DNA of 64,000 nucleotides from Bos javanicus (Eukaryota; Chordata; Mammalia; Artiodactyla; Bovidae): the NCBI RefSeq assembly GCF_032452875.1, contig NC_083882.1:31116001-31180000 (forward strand), given 5' to 3'. The translations under genes were made by a program, and so were the position numbers. Below, piece by piece: positions 1 through 11,690 of the stretch (the stretch's first letter is position 1; every line of letters starts with the position of its first letter). The notes below the pieces were generated by a model. The model was not told the origin of the DNA and ran no database searches. It was given only the letters and a program-made list of their open reading frames with translations.

Positions 1-2011
1 GGCTGATTATAATGTCCTTGTCATTCTTGGTTATATTGAAAACATTTGAAAGAAATGGATGAGTTGACCTGAAAGAGAATAGGTTAGAAAATCAGACACA
101 ATGGTTCGATGAACTGAAATGGAACTTGAAGTAACATAATCATATTCTCTCAGATAAGCAAATGATTAAATAATCCAGGGGAGTGATGTTCTCTTGGAAA
201 TCCCCAGGGTTAAGAATTTATAATCTGCTCTATCAGACTATTCCACAGGATAGTAGGCTACAGTTAAGAGACAGGTGTTTGTGGCCAAGCAGAAACACTA
301 CTTCTTTATTTAATATTACTTCTTTTTGGTAAGTGGACATCTTTAAAATAAATTTAATACACTGGAATCTTTCTTGGCCTTATTATTGCTTAGATAAAGT
401 AACCCATGAATTCCTTTACCTTTTCATCAGAGTACTAGTGCTCTAAATCTGTCACTTTGTTCTTAGTGTTTAACTTCAGTACATTTTAAAAAGAAATGGG
501 AAGATCAGAATTAGAAGACCTCATACTTGAATAAATTTGATTACTTAGTTAATGAGACTGTGACTTTTTTATGGACAATACAAATATGCACTAAATAAAT
601 ATATGTTTATTTAGTGCATATTTGTATATAGTATTATTTAGTACATATTTATGTACTAAATAAATTTAGTACATATTATGTACTAAATAAATACATATAT
701 ACATATAAATTTACGACATGGTAAATTTTTATGTACTGTATAAATATGGTTTATGATAATAAATATATGCCTGGTAACTGTGTTCCAATATCAGTTTTAC
801 TTAAATCCGTGGACTATAGCAGTAGATTACTTATCCAATAACAAGAGCCTAGCTGAAAACTCAAAATAAGCATAAAACAGTCTAAGTATTGAAAACAGAT
901 ATAAATTTGAAATGCCTAAACCCCTGTGTACTATACTTGTAGTAGAGTTCCCTCATGTCCTGCTCTTCAGTGCAGTTTCTGGACATGATAAAAGTGATTT
1001 CAAATCAAACCAGTTTAAAAATATCCAAAGAAGGAAAGGGAAGAACCAGGAAGCTTTGAAAGACAGACATGGATAAGTCAACAAGATACATCAGATGACT
1101 TTGTGACAGTCACAAAGTGTTTTTGATTGAAAAACTTTAAAAGTGTATATACTTAAAGTCTCCCCAGTATCACAGCATTAATGACTAAGTGTAAAAAAAA
1201 ATTTTTTTTTTGGAACTTGAAACACTGAAATAGTTGCCATTGAGTTTCATGGAAGAGTAAGTGGAAAGAAACACTATGAAATACAATTTAAAGTATAAGA
1301 GAAAGGTTCTGTCATTAAAGATCAGTTATCTAGAAAAGTTATTTATTTGGAAAGTGTTTTTTTATTCTAGATAAATAATGAATATCTGTTGTTGAGTCTC
1401 TGGTTATGGGTAACTTTGCTTTCTATAGTTTTTTCCCCTGTAAAATACTCAATTTGTCTTTTCCTCCAAATTTTTGAAATTAAAACTTAGTACTTTTCTG
1501 TTGTGGCTTTTTTTTTTTTCCTCTTTTTTTTTGTGGGTTTTTTTTTTGTCACACTGATTTTTTTAAAGTTAATTTAAAATTGCATCATTACAGAGTTAGT
1601 TAAGCCTTGCTTAATTAGTATCATCTTAATATGGTGATTTTTTAAATTTCCATTTGAGAAATTGAGCATAGCCATTAGTAGATGGTTGATAACAACTCAT
1701 TCATATCTAAATTTAAAAAAATTATTGGTGTCATAAATCTTACTTGCTTTTAAGTAATATCCGATCTTATGAGTAATAATTTGTTATCTGAAAATCGCAT
1801 TGTTCTTTTAGATCTGTAGGGGAGTCATAAAAGAGAAATAACAGATTGGATTCTTCTTCTGTGGAGAAATGATTAGCCAGCAGATGATGAAACTTTCTCA
1901 CATAACTAGATATTTTAGAACTATCAAAGATTAAGTAGTAAAATGCTGTAAAATTTTTTTGACAATGTTATTTTCCCTTTCCTCCCCTTTCTGCCATCTC
2001 TCTCCCGGAAG
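1..2011 (+). other. ARHGEF12: upstream intron of ARHGEF12 (partial)
   Basis: No exon is found here: the preceding PDZ-coding exon lies before base 1. The stretch is AT-rich, with a perfect hairpin at 578-627, related AT palindromes to about 710, and T-rich runs near 1500-1565. The acceptor is preceded by a strong pyrimidine tract at about 1975-2007. Confidence 0.8.
578..627. repeat. perfect AT-rich inverted repeat, 22-bp arms, 6-nt loop
   Basis: Bases 578-599 are the exact reverse complement of 606-627, with the loop at 600-605. Between 628 and about 700 a related 12-bp palindromic motif (core TTTAGTACAT and its complement) recurs, so the whole stretch is a cluster of AT-rich palindromes. 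I do not assign it to a repeat family. Confidence 0.85.
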
Positions 2012-2190
2012 CTGGTTCCTATGTAGCTCTCACTGTTCAGGGACGCCCCCCTGGGTCGCCCCAGATTCCACTTGCTGATTCTGAAGTAGAGCCATCAGTC
2101 ACTGGACATATGTCTCCCATCATGACATCCCCCCATTCACCTGGTGCATCTGGGAATATGGAGAGAATTACTAGTCCTGTGCTCATGGGG
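2012..2190 (+). CDS. ARHGEF12: ARHGEF12 coding exon e1: end of PDZ domain
   Basis: The exon starts inside a codon (2 nt) and gives residues 1-59 of the visible protein. It opens with GSYVALTVQG, the last beta strand of the PDZ fold, then a Pro/Ser-rich segment ending SPVLMG. The donor GTAAGC is at 2191. The following intron (2191-3491) holds an old L2/MIR-like tail near 2485-2570 and a 29-bp tandem duplication at 3210-3266. Confidence 0.95.
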
Positions 2191-2484
2191 GTAAGCGTGG
2201 GAAAATGTCTCTGTAAATGTCGTTATATAATGAATGATGCCTTTGCTTTATGTTAAGAGTTTCAAAGTGTAAGATTCTAGAAAATAATTTGCTGCTGATA
2301 AAAAATTATATAATGATTGGAATGATTGCACAATATTGGGATGGCAGATTTAATTCAAGTATTTAACACTTACATCTACAAAACAGTGTACCTCCCACAA
2401 AAATATAATTAAGATATCTGTGGTCAAGGTCCTTTGTCTTCTTAGAATATATATTCTAAGAGGAAAGGGGTTTTTTGTTCATTA

Positions 2485-2572
2485 TGTTTCCCCAGAGTCT
2501 GCAATATTGCTTGGCATATAGTGCTAGATACTTAATAAACCTTTGTTGTTTGAGATTGAATAAAGGGTATGC
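2485..2572 (+). repeat. old L2/MIR-type repeat tail
   Basis: The run from 'gcaatattgcttggcatata' through 'cttaataaacctttgttg' resembles the common ending of ancient mammalian L2/MIR copies (GCCTGGCACATAGTAGG...AATAAATGTTTGTTG). The following 2640-3080 is purine-rich and may be older repeat, but I cannot assign it. Confidence 0.45.
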
Positions 2573-3209
2573 AGGTAATTATACTACAAAGGCAGGATGT
2601 TGACATTATTAGAAGGAAAATATTAAATTCTGTGAGGTTTCAAAGAAGGGAGAAAGCACATCCAGTTGCGATAAGGAAGGAGTTTATGGAAAGCTGTTAT
2701 TTGAAATGAGCTTTGAAGAACAGTTAACATTCAAGTGGTGGCAGTGGAGGTCAGGGGGAGGAAGGCAACCCGGGTAGAGAGAGTAGGATAAACAAAGGTA
2801 AAGAGCCAAGAAAGCATCAAGTATTGGGGAGAAATAGCCAGGATTTTTGTTTGGCTGGTGGTTGTTAAAGATTTATACGGTAGGAGATGAGCTTGGAAAA
2901 GTAAGACTATGTATTTTGAAGAGTCTCAACAATGAAGCTAATTTACATGTAACTGGATCATTAAGGATATATTACATATTTTTTGACTGATGTGATTATA
3001 GCAAGATTTTAGGAAGACTAATTTGATAAAATATCATAGGGTTATAAAACTGGGAGAAATGGCAGGAGATGTATTAGGGAGCAGTCTTAATATTTCAGGT
3101 AGGAAATACTGGGAATTTGAGCCATGCAAGGGATTTGATAGTAAAGATCCAAGGGAGGGCAAAGTATAAGATACTATTCTTACATTTAAGTCAACTTCAT
3201 TTCTCCAAC

Positions 3210-3266
3210 TGATATTAACATTTAGTGTTTTTTGAATGTGATATTAACATTTTAGTGTTTTTTATC
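3210..3266 (+). repeat. 29-bp tandem duplication
   Basis: The 29-bp unit at 3210-3238 is repeated at 3239-3266 with one extra T in the T run and divergence at its end. It lies 225 bp upstream of exon e2. Confidence 0.8.
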
Positions 3267-3491
3267 AAAAGTGAAATAGAAAGGTTGAAATTTCCCTATA
3301 ACCTTTTATCTTCAGTGTCATATCTAAAAGCTTGGTGTCATAACCACCGGAAATAAAGAAAATCCTGATAGGTATTGAAAATTGGAGCTGAAATGTAACA
3401 TTGTATGACTCATTTTCAATACATATTTTAGCTTCACTTTCCTTGTGTTGGTTCTTGGGTTTTTTTGTTTGTTTGTTTTTTCTTTTTCTAG

Positions 3492-3569
3492 GAAGAAAAC
3501 AATGTGGTTCATAACCAGAAAGTAGAAATTCTGAGAAAAATGTTACAGAAAGAACAGGAACGGCTTCAG
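3492..3569 (+). CDS. ARHGEF12: ARHGEF12 coding exon e2: start of coiled-coil linker
   Basis: A phase 0-0 exon of 26 codons, EENNVVHNQKVEILRKMLQK then EQERLQ. The heptad-like Leu/Met spacing and high Glu/Lys content fit the coiled coil that follows PDZ in this family. The acceptor is CTAG at 3488-3491 and the donor GTACTA at 3570. The intron to e3 is only 191 bp and holds no repeat. Confidence 0.95.
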
Positions 3570-3760
3570 GTACTAAGTTAGAAATGGGGCTATTTACAGG
3601 CCAGTAAAAACATGAGTGGGCATAGTTGAGTTGGTACTTATCATAATCAGACACTATTGATAATCAGTGCCATCAGCTATTTTATTGATTAAGAATGGAC
3701 TTTTCAGATATTTTCTTGACATAAGTAGTTAATTCTTGAAATATTTTTATAACTTTTCAG

Positions 3761-3880
3761 CTATTGCAGGAAGACTACAACCGAACACCTGCTCAGAGAT
3801 TGCTAAAAGAGATCCAAGAGGCCAAGAAACACATTCCTCAGCTGCAAGAGCAGTTATCCAAAGCCACAGGCTCTGCTCAG
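3761..3880 (+). CDS. ARHGEF12: ARHGEF12 coding exon e3: coiled-coil linker
   Basis: A phase 0-0 exon of 40 codons, LLQEDYNRTPAQ ... SKATGSAQ, strongly helical. The acceptor is TTTCAG at 3755-3760 and the donor GTAACA at 3881. The next intron (3881-5366) has a MIR-like piece near 4280-4400 and otherwise nothing recognised. Confidence 0.96.
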
Positions 3881-4279
3881 GTAACATCACTGTTAAAAGT
3901 GCTGCGCGCCATTTTGCCGGAGAATTTTCTTCTGGGAATGTGTCAGACGGTATTACAGTTAGCCCTTTTAAAAGTTATTTTTTCTAGTATAGGCCAACAG
4001 GATGTCCTGTGTAGGATGTTACAGAAATAATGGTCAACTAAAAAAAATGCGAAAAAAAGAAATGTAGGCCTCTGATTGTTTGGTCATGATATCATGCTTC
4101 TTTGTTCCACAGTAATTTTAGAATGAATTGAGTGTTTTTACTTTGATACGACAAATTACTGAAATGTATTTAAATACATGTATTTCCATTTTGAGGTTTA
4201 TTCTGCCATTTGAAAACAGACCGGCAATTATATTTTAAGTAGGGATATATAATTTTTCATACTTAATCTGCAAAACAAC

Positions 4280-4405
4280 CCTCTGAGATTAGATATTACT
4301 GTTGTTTCCCCGCATTTTACATAAACACTTAAAGAAAACTTGGATAAGTTAAATAACTTGTCTGTGGTCATGTAGCTAAATGGAACATGGAACTGGAATT
4401 TAAAC
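4280..4405. repeat. MIR-like fragment
   Basis: It has the layout of a MIR core: 'attactgttgtttccccgca', a 'cattttacat' segment, then an 'aataacttg...ggtcatgtagctaa' segment resembling the MIR consensus for acquired low-copy tails. It is diverged and has no clear ends. Confidence 0.45.
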
Positions 4406-5366
4406 TCAGTCTGACGAATTTAAAACACATTCATGTTCTTAATGACTATATTTTAAATTTAAAAATAGATTAGCTATATAGGTGTAAGTTATGAGGATGA
4501 TAGTCTCATTAGAAGAATAGCTCAGCATTGTATGTCAACCACATTTATATTCTGTAATGTTTAGATTTGGTATATGGAGCAATGAGTAAAAGCTGCTTAT
4601 TTGTTATTCTTCATGAGTTAGGTCTGTAGCTTCACACAGCAATCATCTATCCTAATCTGCTCGTTTTAAAGTTAAAAAAAATCATGCCATGGTTGAGAAA
4701 CCTTGGTTAAATGACTCATACAAGATCACACATTTTTAAGGCCTCTTGACTTCCGGGTTCAGTGTACTTTTCATTACACATTTTTTTTTTTTTCTTTTAG
4801 TTCCATTAGCTATATGAAGTTTTGAGTATTCTGCCTTAGTAGTAATTGACATAAGTAATGTTTTATGTTGTTGTTACTACTGAGCAAAGACAGCAATCTT
4901 ACTCGGTTCCAAGAGTAAAACTGTGGTTCCTAATGTAAAAGCTTATAATAGTTTGCAGTATAGCATTGCGTCCCAGAATTGACAATTTATTGAAGTTGTA
5001 AAGTGTTGGAAGGCAATTAACCACAAGTTATAGTGTCATAATCTTTATTAACAGGCAGGGAATATTAATTACATAAGTTAAACTATTTTATCTTTTTACT
5101 TTTATTTGGAAGTTTGAATATTTTATTCTCTTTATTGAAATATCACTTTCCCTGTCTTCAAGGTCATGCCATTTTAGAACCACAGCATTAATAGTTATTT
5201 ATGCCTTTGACTTTTAGAACTTTTAGTGATTCTTGATCACATCAAACTGGCCAACTTTTTACAGTCTCCATTGAGGTTGCAGTGTGACTCTCTTTATGCG
5301 GTCAATAACGAAAGAGTCTTTTTGTTGTTGTTTGTTTTTAATGTATGTGTGCCTAATCTGTTTTAG

Positions 5367-5507
5367 GATGGAGCAGTAGTTACATCCTCCAAGCCGCTAG
5401 CTGACGGGCTAGCAGTGGGTGAAGGAGAAGCAGATCCTGGTGATGGGCTAGGCAGACTTGACTGTGGCAGCGGAGACGCTTCTCGGCCCGGTAGCGACAG
5501 TGCTGAT
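5367..5507 (+). CDS. ARHGEF12: ARHGEF12 coding exon e4: low-complexity linker
   Basis: A phase 0-0 exon of 47 codons, from DGAVVTSSKPLADGL to RPGSDSAD. It is Gly/Asp/Ser-rich, disordered and notably CpG-rich for this AT-rich region. It is the most diverged exon relative to my memory of human LARG, as expected for a linker. The donor is GTGAGT at 5508. The next intron (5508-10904) is long and repeat-laden. Confidence 0.93.
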
Positions 5508-5625
5508 GTGAGTGTTCTGCACTTGTATTTTGGTGTTTTTCTCTACAGCCCCACTTCCAGATTTGATTGTAAGTTATAGGAACTACAGGCGTTCTTTTTA
5601 CTTTCTTTTTATCGCCATCATCTTT

Positions 5626-5780
5626 TAAATTAATTAATTTATTTTAATTGGAGGCTAATTACTTTACAATATTGTAGTGGTTTTTGCCATACACTGACAT
5701 GAATCAGCCATGGGTGTACATGTGCCCCCCATCCTGAACCCCTCCTCCCACCTCCCTCCCCATCCCATCCCTCAGGGTCA
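5626..5780 (-). mobile_element. L1 3' end, ruminant type, antisense, with target duplication
   Basis: On the - strand this is the 3' UTR of the ruminant L1 (GGTTCAGGATGG...CATGTACACCC...GGCTGATTCATG...AATTAATTAA). The 11-bp direct repeat CCATCATCTTT flanks it at 5615-5625 and 5781-5791, the expected target-site duplication. It is a strongly 5'-truncated copy. Confidence 0.8.
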
Positions 5781-6186
5781 CCATCATCTTTAATATAGCA
5801 ATTTGATGAGCAGAAATTCTGGACCCTGTTGTATATGAGCTTTTAATTCCAGAGTTCACTTTTTCCCCTGGACACCATTGCCAAATGTTTCTTTTAAGGA
5901 GATGGAATTTCCCAGCAGGCGTCTTGTTTGTGGGTAGAGAAGTTAATAATGCCGGTGCTTTCTTACTGAACCGAGAGGCCAACTGTTGATATCTTTAAGA
6001 GCATGTTAATATTCCATTTGTGGTCAGAGTGACTCAGTCTCGAATCATGGGGCACTTTGCCATTTCAAAGAGGAAAAGCCTTAGTCCTCTTAGACTTCAG
6101 CTAATAGCCCATGTTTAGTAATTCTTTCTTGGTTAACCCAAAAATTGCCAGATGAACATGGATAGCTGTTAAGATGATAAGAAAGA

Positions 6187-6280
6187 GCACATGTATACCT
6201 GTGATGGATTCATTTTGATATTTGGCAAAACTAATACAATTATGTCAAGTTTAAAAATAAAATAAAATAAAAAAAAAAGT
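6187..6280 (+). mobile_element. L1 3' tail, ruminant type, sense
   Basis: About 95 bp of the ruminant L1 3' end (ATGTATACCTGTGATGGATT, then GGCAAAACTAATACAATTAT) runs into an AATAAAATAAAA tail. It is an extremely short 5'-truncated copy. Confidence 0.8.
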
Positions 6281-6884
6281 ATTTTAAGCTGAATATGATG
6301 TAGTGTCACAGTTATATGAATACTTAAGTGTTATATACTCAGCAATACTTTGTAAGTAGTATGCAGTAATAGGAATAATTACTTCAAAATAGATCACCCT
6401 TCTTAAAAATGATGAAGAAAATAATCTGCTGCAAGTCAGTGTTTTTTTCCAACGTGGGTCATAAAATCAGTTTAGTGGGTTGGGGCCAGTATTTTTTTTT
6501 TTAAAAAGAATAGAATAAGAAATAAGAGTGCTTTGCATGTAAAGGAGGTAAGTGTTACTTTTGGTGACTTTTGTTGTATACACACATGCACACATTGTGT
6601 GCATTTGTACACATGTATAGCTGTGTGTGTATGTGCACACGTTGGTTAATAATGTAAAATTTCTCATAGTAGAGGTTGTAAAAAAAAAAAAAATTGAAAG
6701 CCACTTGTCTAAGCCACCACCATTTAGGGTATCTTGATGCTTAGGCCCAGTGACTCAGTTCCTCGTGCAAGGAAGATTTGAGGATATTTTTATTTTGAAA
6801 GATACTAATAGGAGTATTATGATTAGATAGGCTAATTATCTTGATGATAGATTTCAATTTTGCCTCAAGAAAAGAATTATAGTA

Positions 6885-7085
6885 GCTTACATTTATTGAG
6901 CATATGTATTAATACCATCAGCTATAATAGGTGTTATACATTTTTTATCTTAGTTAATTCTCAGAACAGCCTGATGAAGTAGTACTATTGTTATTACTTA
7001 AACAAAAGGAAAAACTGAGGCCAAAGCGAGTTAGCTAACTTGCCAAACTTACTCAGCTAGTAAGTGATTGCCTCTACCTAATTTC
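6885..7085 (+). repeat. MIR-like repeat
   Basis: The stretch carries 'acatttattgagcatatgta', 'taattctcagaacagcctga', 'aaaactgaggccaaagcgag' and 'cagctagtaagtg', which in order match the MIR consensus, with moderate divergence. Confidence 0.65.
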
Positions 7086-7784
7086 AAAATACCAGCACTC
7101 AAAGGCTCCAAGGTCTGAAAATGCATTATATTTTGGGAGAGCAGTGAAAATTTTACAGGTGTACTAGGATTATATTAATGCTAAAATGGCTGGAGTTGAT
7201 CTTACAAGCAAAGTCTTGAGTTCAAGTTATAACTTGTTCTAGCAGTGCTGTTTCTGGGAATCCTCACATTTCTTCTGTTTGATTCAGTGCTGCATCTCCT
7301 CTCTGATTGCATGGCTTATCTCTCCCATTAGATGTTTCTAGTGGTAGATGTTTCTAAGTTTAGATATCTCTAAAGCAACACACCATCATATTTGACTTTA
7401 TATCTCTGAAGACAATGAGATTGTAGGAACTCAGAACAAGTGATGGAAATGAAAAATTTGAATTTTATCTTATTTACAGAAATGTTAACCATAAAATCTG
7501 TGGCTTAGAAATATCACGTTATGAAATACAGAGTGAATTGGCAAGTGTAGAAACAGGCAGTCCAGTGAATTCAGACTGTTCGACATGTGTCTGGTGTCTA
7601 ATTGGTCTTTGAACAAGAGTGAATGAGTAGAGTTTGGGCTGTATCTTGCATGCAGAAGAGAGGCACAGCCAGAAACATGTCCGTGTCGGAAATGAATTGA
7701 AGTAAATAGACAGGGAGATCAGTAAGAAAAGACGACTACTTGGCTTAAGAGGAACTTGACAAATGTGTGTTAAATGGCTGACAA

Positions 7785-7960
7785 ATTGTCACCATCTATT
7801 GAATACCTACTTTGTGACAGTAGTTGTACCTAATGCTTTACAGTTACTCTTTTTAACTCTCATAGTGATCTTAAAAAAGCAAATGTCACCATTTTATAGA
7901 TGAGGCAATTGAGGCCAAATAAGAGGATGCTGTGGAAATCCACATGTGAGGCAATACAGT
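7785..7960 (+). repeat. MIR-like repeat
   Basis: It contains 'ttgaatacctactttgtgac', 'aactctcatagtgatctt' and 'accattttatagatgaggca' followed by 'ttgaggccaaataag', in MIR order. Confidence 0.65.
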
Positions 7961-8258
7961 GAAGACTACTCACTGAACACGTAACAAACTCATGTTGTTC
8001 CTACAGGTGTCTTTTTGAAGCTAGAGATTTGCTGCTTTTAGCTTATGGATTTCAGTGTTTGTTTCAGTTGTACTATATTAAGATTGTAGGAACCAATCAA
8101 TGCCTTACATTTTTTCCATTTTCTGCTCCTTTTTATAAAATAACCTCCTTATGGTGTTTGTGATATCATTAGCATTGTGAAATTCCCTGCTCTTCCTCAC
8201 CTCAGAGAAGGCTTTAAAGAATACTCACATGCCCATGGATGTACTTCTCATAAGAGAA

Positions 8259-8550
8259 GCTCAGTTCAGTTCAGTCGTGTCTGACTCTCTGACCCCATGG
8301 ACTGCAGCATGTCAGGCTCCCCTGTCCATCACCAACTCCCAGAGTTTGCTCAAACTCCTGTCCATCAAGTTGGTTATGCCACCCAGCCATCTCATCCTCT
8401 GTCATCCCCTTATCCTCCTGCCTTCGATCTTTCCCAGCATCAGGTCCTTTTCTAAAGAGTCAGTTCTTCACACTGGGTGGCCAAAGTATTGGAGCTTGAG
8501 CTTCAGCATCAGTCCTTCCAGTGAATATTCAGGACTGATTTCCTTTGATC
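8259..8550 (-). mobile_element. BovB (RTE) LINE 3' fragment, antisense
   Basis: On the + strand it starts with the CAGTTCAGTTCAGTCGTGTC signature, the reverse complement of the BovB 3' end (ACACGACTGAACTGAACTGA type), and continues through 'catcaccaactcccagagtt' and 'gtcagttcttcacactgggtggcc'. It is about 290 bp and 5'-truncated. Open frames across it are remnants of the LINE ORF, not host genes. Confidence 0.85.
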
Positions 8551-8622
8551 GCAAATTATCGTCGAAAACTTAGAGCATTTGCCTCTTTGATTTTCATTTT
8601 GCAGCTGATGTTTAATTTAAAA

Positions 8623-8973
8623 GTTACTTTGAGGAATTTCTCTGGTGATCAGTGGTTAAGAATCCGCCTGCCAATGCAAGGGACACAGGTTTCATCCCTG
8701 GTGCAGGAACTAAGCCCCCACATGCTGCAAGGCAGTTACACCCGTGTGCCACAACTACCGAGCCCAGACTCTAGAGCCCGCGTGCCACAGCTCCTGAGCC
8801 CACAAACCACAGCTGCTGAAGCCTGTGTGCCTAGAGGCCATGCTGCACAATGGGAGAAGCCACCACAGTGAGAAGCCTGCTCGCCTCAGTTAGAGAGAAG
8901 CCCCCACACACAACTAAAGAGAGCCCACGAGCAGCGTCAAAGACCTAGTGCAGCCAAAAATAAATAAATAAAT
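8623..8973 (+). mobile_element. CHR-type tRNA-derived SINE, sense
   Basis: It has the CHR layout: a tRNA-like head 'ctggtgatcagtggttaaga', 'atccgcctgccaatgcaagg', then repeated 'gtgccacaactac' units and the tail 'cagccaaaaataaataaata'. The repeat AATTTAAAA flanks it at 8614-8622 and 8974-8982, a likely target duplication. Confidence 0.85.
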
Positions 8974-10904
8974 AATTTAAAAAATAACAAACTTACTCAA
9001 AAATAGACTAAGATAATAAACTCCCGCATGTACCTAATCACCCAGCTCAGAGTCATCAACAAGTGCTTAAACTTACTTTTGTCTGTATTCCTTCATTCCT
9101 CGTACTCTCCATATACTGGATATTTTAAAGTAAATCCAAGGTATTATTTCATTAACATGCGTCTTTGGGAGGAAAAAAAGACTTAAGTTAGAGCCATAGT
9201 AGCATTATCAAATCTTCATTAATATTTTCTTAACATGCAATGTGATTAGCCTAATAGTCTTATAATAATCTTTTTACAGTAGGTTTATTTGAGGCAGGAT
9301 CCAGTCAACAGCTTCAGTCTTTGGTTGATAAATCTCTTAATTTATGATAGTTCCTTCCTCTTTTTTTTTCTTACTATTTTTTTTGTTAAACTGGGTCATA
9401 TGTCCAATAGAACTACCCACATTCTAATTGTATTTTCATGGAGGTGTTAAGCATATTCATCTGGTATATATTTCCTGAAAATTGATAGTAAGATCTAGAG
9501 TCTTGAAAAGATTAAGGATTGAAGGTTGTTGTTTGGCAAGAACAATTCATGGGTGGTACTGTGTATATCCTGTTACACCACATTAGGAGGAGAATGTCTG
9601 GTTGTCTTTTTACAATTGTTAAGTTTGTATAAGGTATGCAGATTAAATCAGCATAATTCCTTCCTTATAAATTTCTCCACTAAGTTTTTATCTGATGTTT
9701 TTACTTCCATTGATAGCAAAAATGCCTGCATCCATTATTTAATAAGGGATTTCAAAATGGTATAATTTTGTCATTCGTCCTATATTCATTAAATGGAATT
9801 ATTTTATAAAGAATTTTCCCTTCTAGCTTTTAAGTTGCTGTAAAATGTAGCTTATACGGGAAATTCAAGACAAATGTTTGATTATTTTCCCTTACGTATC
9901 TGTTTTCAGAAGAATTGGTGCCTGACATACTCTGAAGGTCACTAAATGTGGGGATGTTTGCACATATGTGTGTAGATGTGTAATATTTTGAATTCACAGA
10001 TTTTTAACCTGTTTCTTACTGCATTTCAGTCCATTACAGTCATTTTTCTTTTTGATACTTATTAAATTGTCCCTTTTGGGGGACTAGTGTGTTCCTTCTC
10101 AAGTTGTCTTATGTGTCCTTTTGACATGACTCCCCAGTAACATAGGTTTCTTTCTTTTTGGTGTGATAAGATTATTCTAGCTTGATCTGTCCTACCTCTT
10201 AACCTAGAGTCATCCATTTCTCCCAGGTGGGGCTTATATTTGAAATTACTGTTCTCTGTCTCTCATACACATTATATATACAGATAGCATATATCTTCTG
10301 TATAGGCATTCACACAAAAATCTCTTGCATCTCATTTTCAGCTGCTCTGAAGAATGGCTCCCATTGCTTGGAGTGTTCCTTATCTGCCAGAATTGAAGCT
10401 TTGTGTATCATAGAGTGTGTATTTTACATTAAATCATCCCAAACATACCATGTAAATTTTGTAAGAATCCATAAATCAGTTTACATAAGGTAGGAACAGA
10501 AAAATAGAAGCTCATTTTCCTTCATATAAGTAGGCGGAAATGCTTTTAACTTGGATAGAAAGAATAGTTTGGGACAGAGGGATTTAGAGGAAGTAGAGTT
10601 TGATTTTGACTTAATGAGCTTGAAATATGTAATATATCTGATTAGAATTATTTGATAGACATTAACCCTCAAGCCTGAAGATGAAATTATTTTATCAACA
10701 TAAGACTTAAAAGCCTAATGAATAAGTGACTTTCCAAAGTCAGGTAAAAAATAGCAGAGCCAAATATTATATGAAAGATATTTAATAGTCACAAACACAA
10801 ATGTGACATTCAGAACATTATTCTTTCACATTGCTTTTTCTTATCTCCATTGGTGGGCCTGTTGAAATGAACACGTTGTTTTTTGTTTTTTTAATTTTCA
10901 TTAG

Positions 10905-10979
10905 AGTCCCAAGAGTGGCTTGAAAGAGAGGATTTATCTAGAGGAAAACCCAGAAAAAAGTGAAGCAATTCAGGACACT
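10905..10979 (+). CDS. ARHGEF12: ARHGEF12 coding exon e5: linker
   Basis: A phase 0-0 exon of 25 codons beginning SPKSGLKERIYLEENPEKSE. The acceptor TTAG at 10901-10904 follows a T-rich tract, and the donor is GTGAGT at 10980. The next intron (10980-13014) holds an old L1 and an old hAT element. Confidence 0.95.
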
Positions 10980-11124
10980 GTGAGTATGAAATCAATGAAA
11001 TGATAGTGACTTTCCTTATACTTCAATGACAGACATAACTGATGTGTGTGTGTTTAATTTGGAGAAAAAGCTTAAACTTATTAAAGAAATTTAATAAAGA
11101 TTGGAAAATAGCTGCTACATAGTA

Positions 11125-11690
11125 TTATTATGTGGTTAAATTTTTTTATAGTAAAATACAAATAACATAAAATATACAATTTAACCATTTTTAAGTTCAT
11201 TTTGTCATTAAGTTAGATTCACATCATTATGCAACCATCAGCACATCTATCTCTAAAACTTTTTCACCTTCCCCAGCTGAAACTTGGTGTCCATGAACTT
11301 CCATTTTCTCCTCTCTCCAGCCCTGGCAAACACCATTCTACTTTCTGTCCCTTCGAATCTGACTAGGAACTGCATAATAAGTAGAATATATATTTGTCCT
11401 TTTGTGGCCAGCTGATTTCACTGAGCATAATGTCTTCAAGTTTGATCAGTGACTTAGCATGTAGCAGAATTTCCTTCCTTTTTAAGGCTGAATAATAATC
11501 CATTGTGTGTATATACCACATTTGGTTTATCCATTCATTCATCAGTGAACACTTGGGTGGTTTTCCTTCTGGCTGTCATGAATAATGCTACTCTGAACAT
11601 GGATGTATAAATAAATACCCATTTAAGTTCTTCCTTCAGTTCTTTTGAGTATATAATCAGAAATGGAGTTGCTAGATCTTGTAAATCCCT
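11125..11690 (-). mobile_element. old mammalian L1 (L1M type) 3' UTR, antisense
   Basis: The + strand reads the familiar reverse complement of the L1M 3' region: 'gcaaccatcagcacatctat', 'aacaccattctactttctgt', 'tttcactgagcataatgtct', 'ctgaataataatccattgtg', 'tttatccattcattcatcag', 'gagttgctagatctt'. It is diverged and predates ruminants. Confidence 0.8.

Noticed and set aside
578..700. Palindromic repeats as a microRNA hairpin or CRISPR-like array
   Set aside because: The stem is almost pure AT with a tiny loop, which does not suit a microRNA precursor; spacing is irregular and the host is a mammal, so CRISPR is excluded.
3265..3654. 129-codon minus-strand open frame
   Set aside because: It is antisense to exon e2 and its flanking introns, low in complexity, with no recognisable product.
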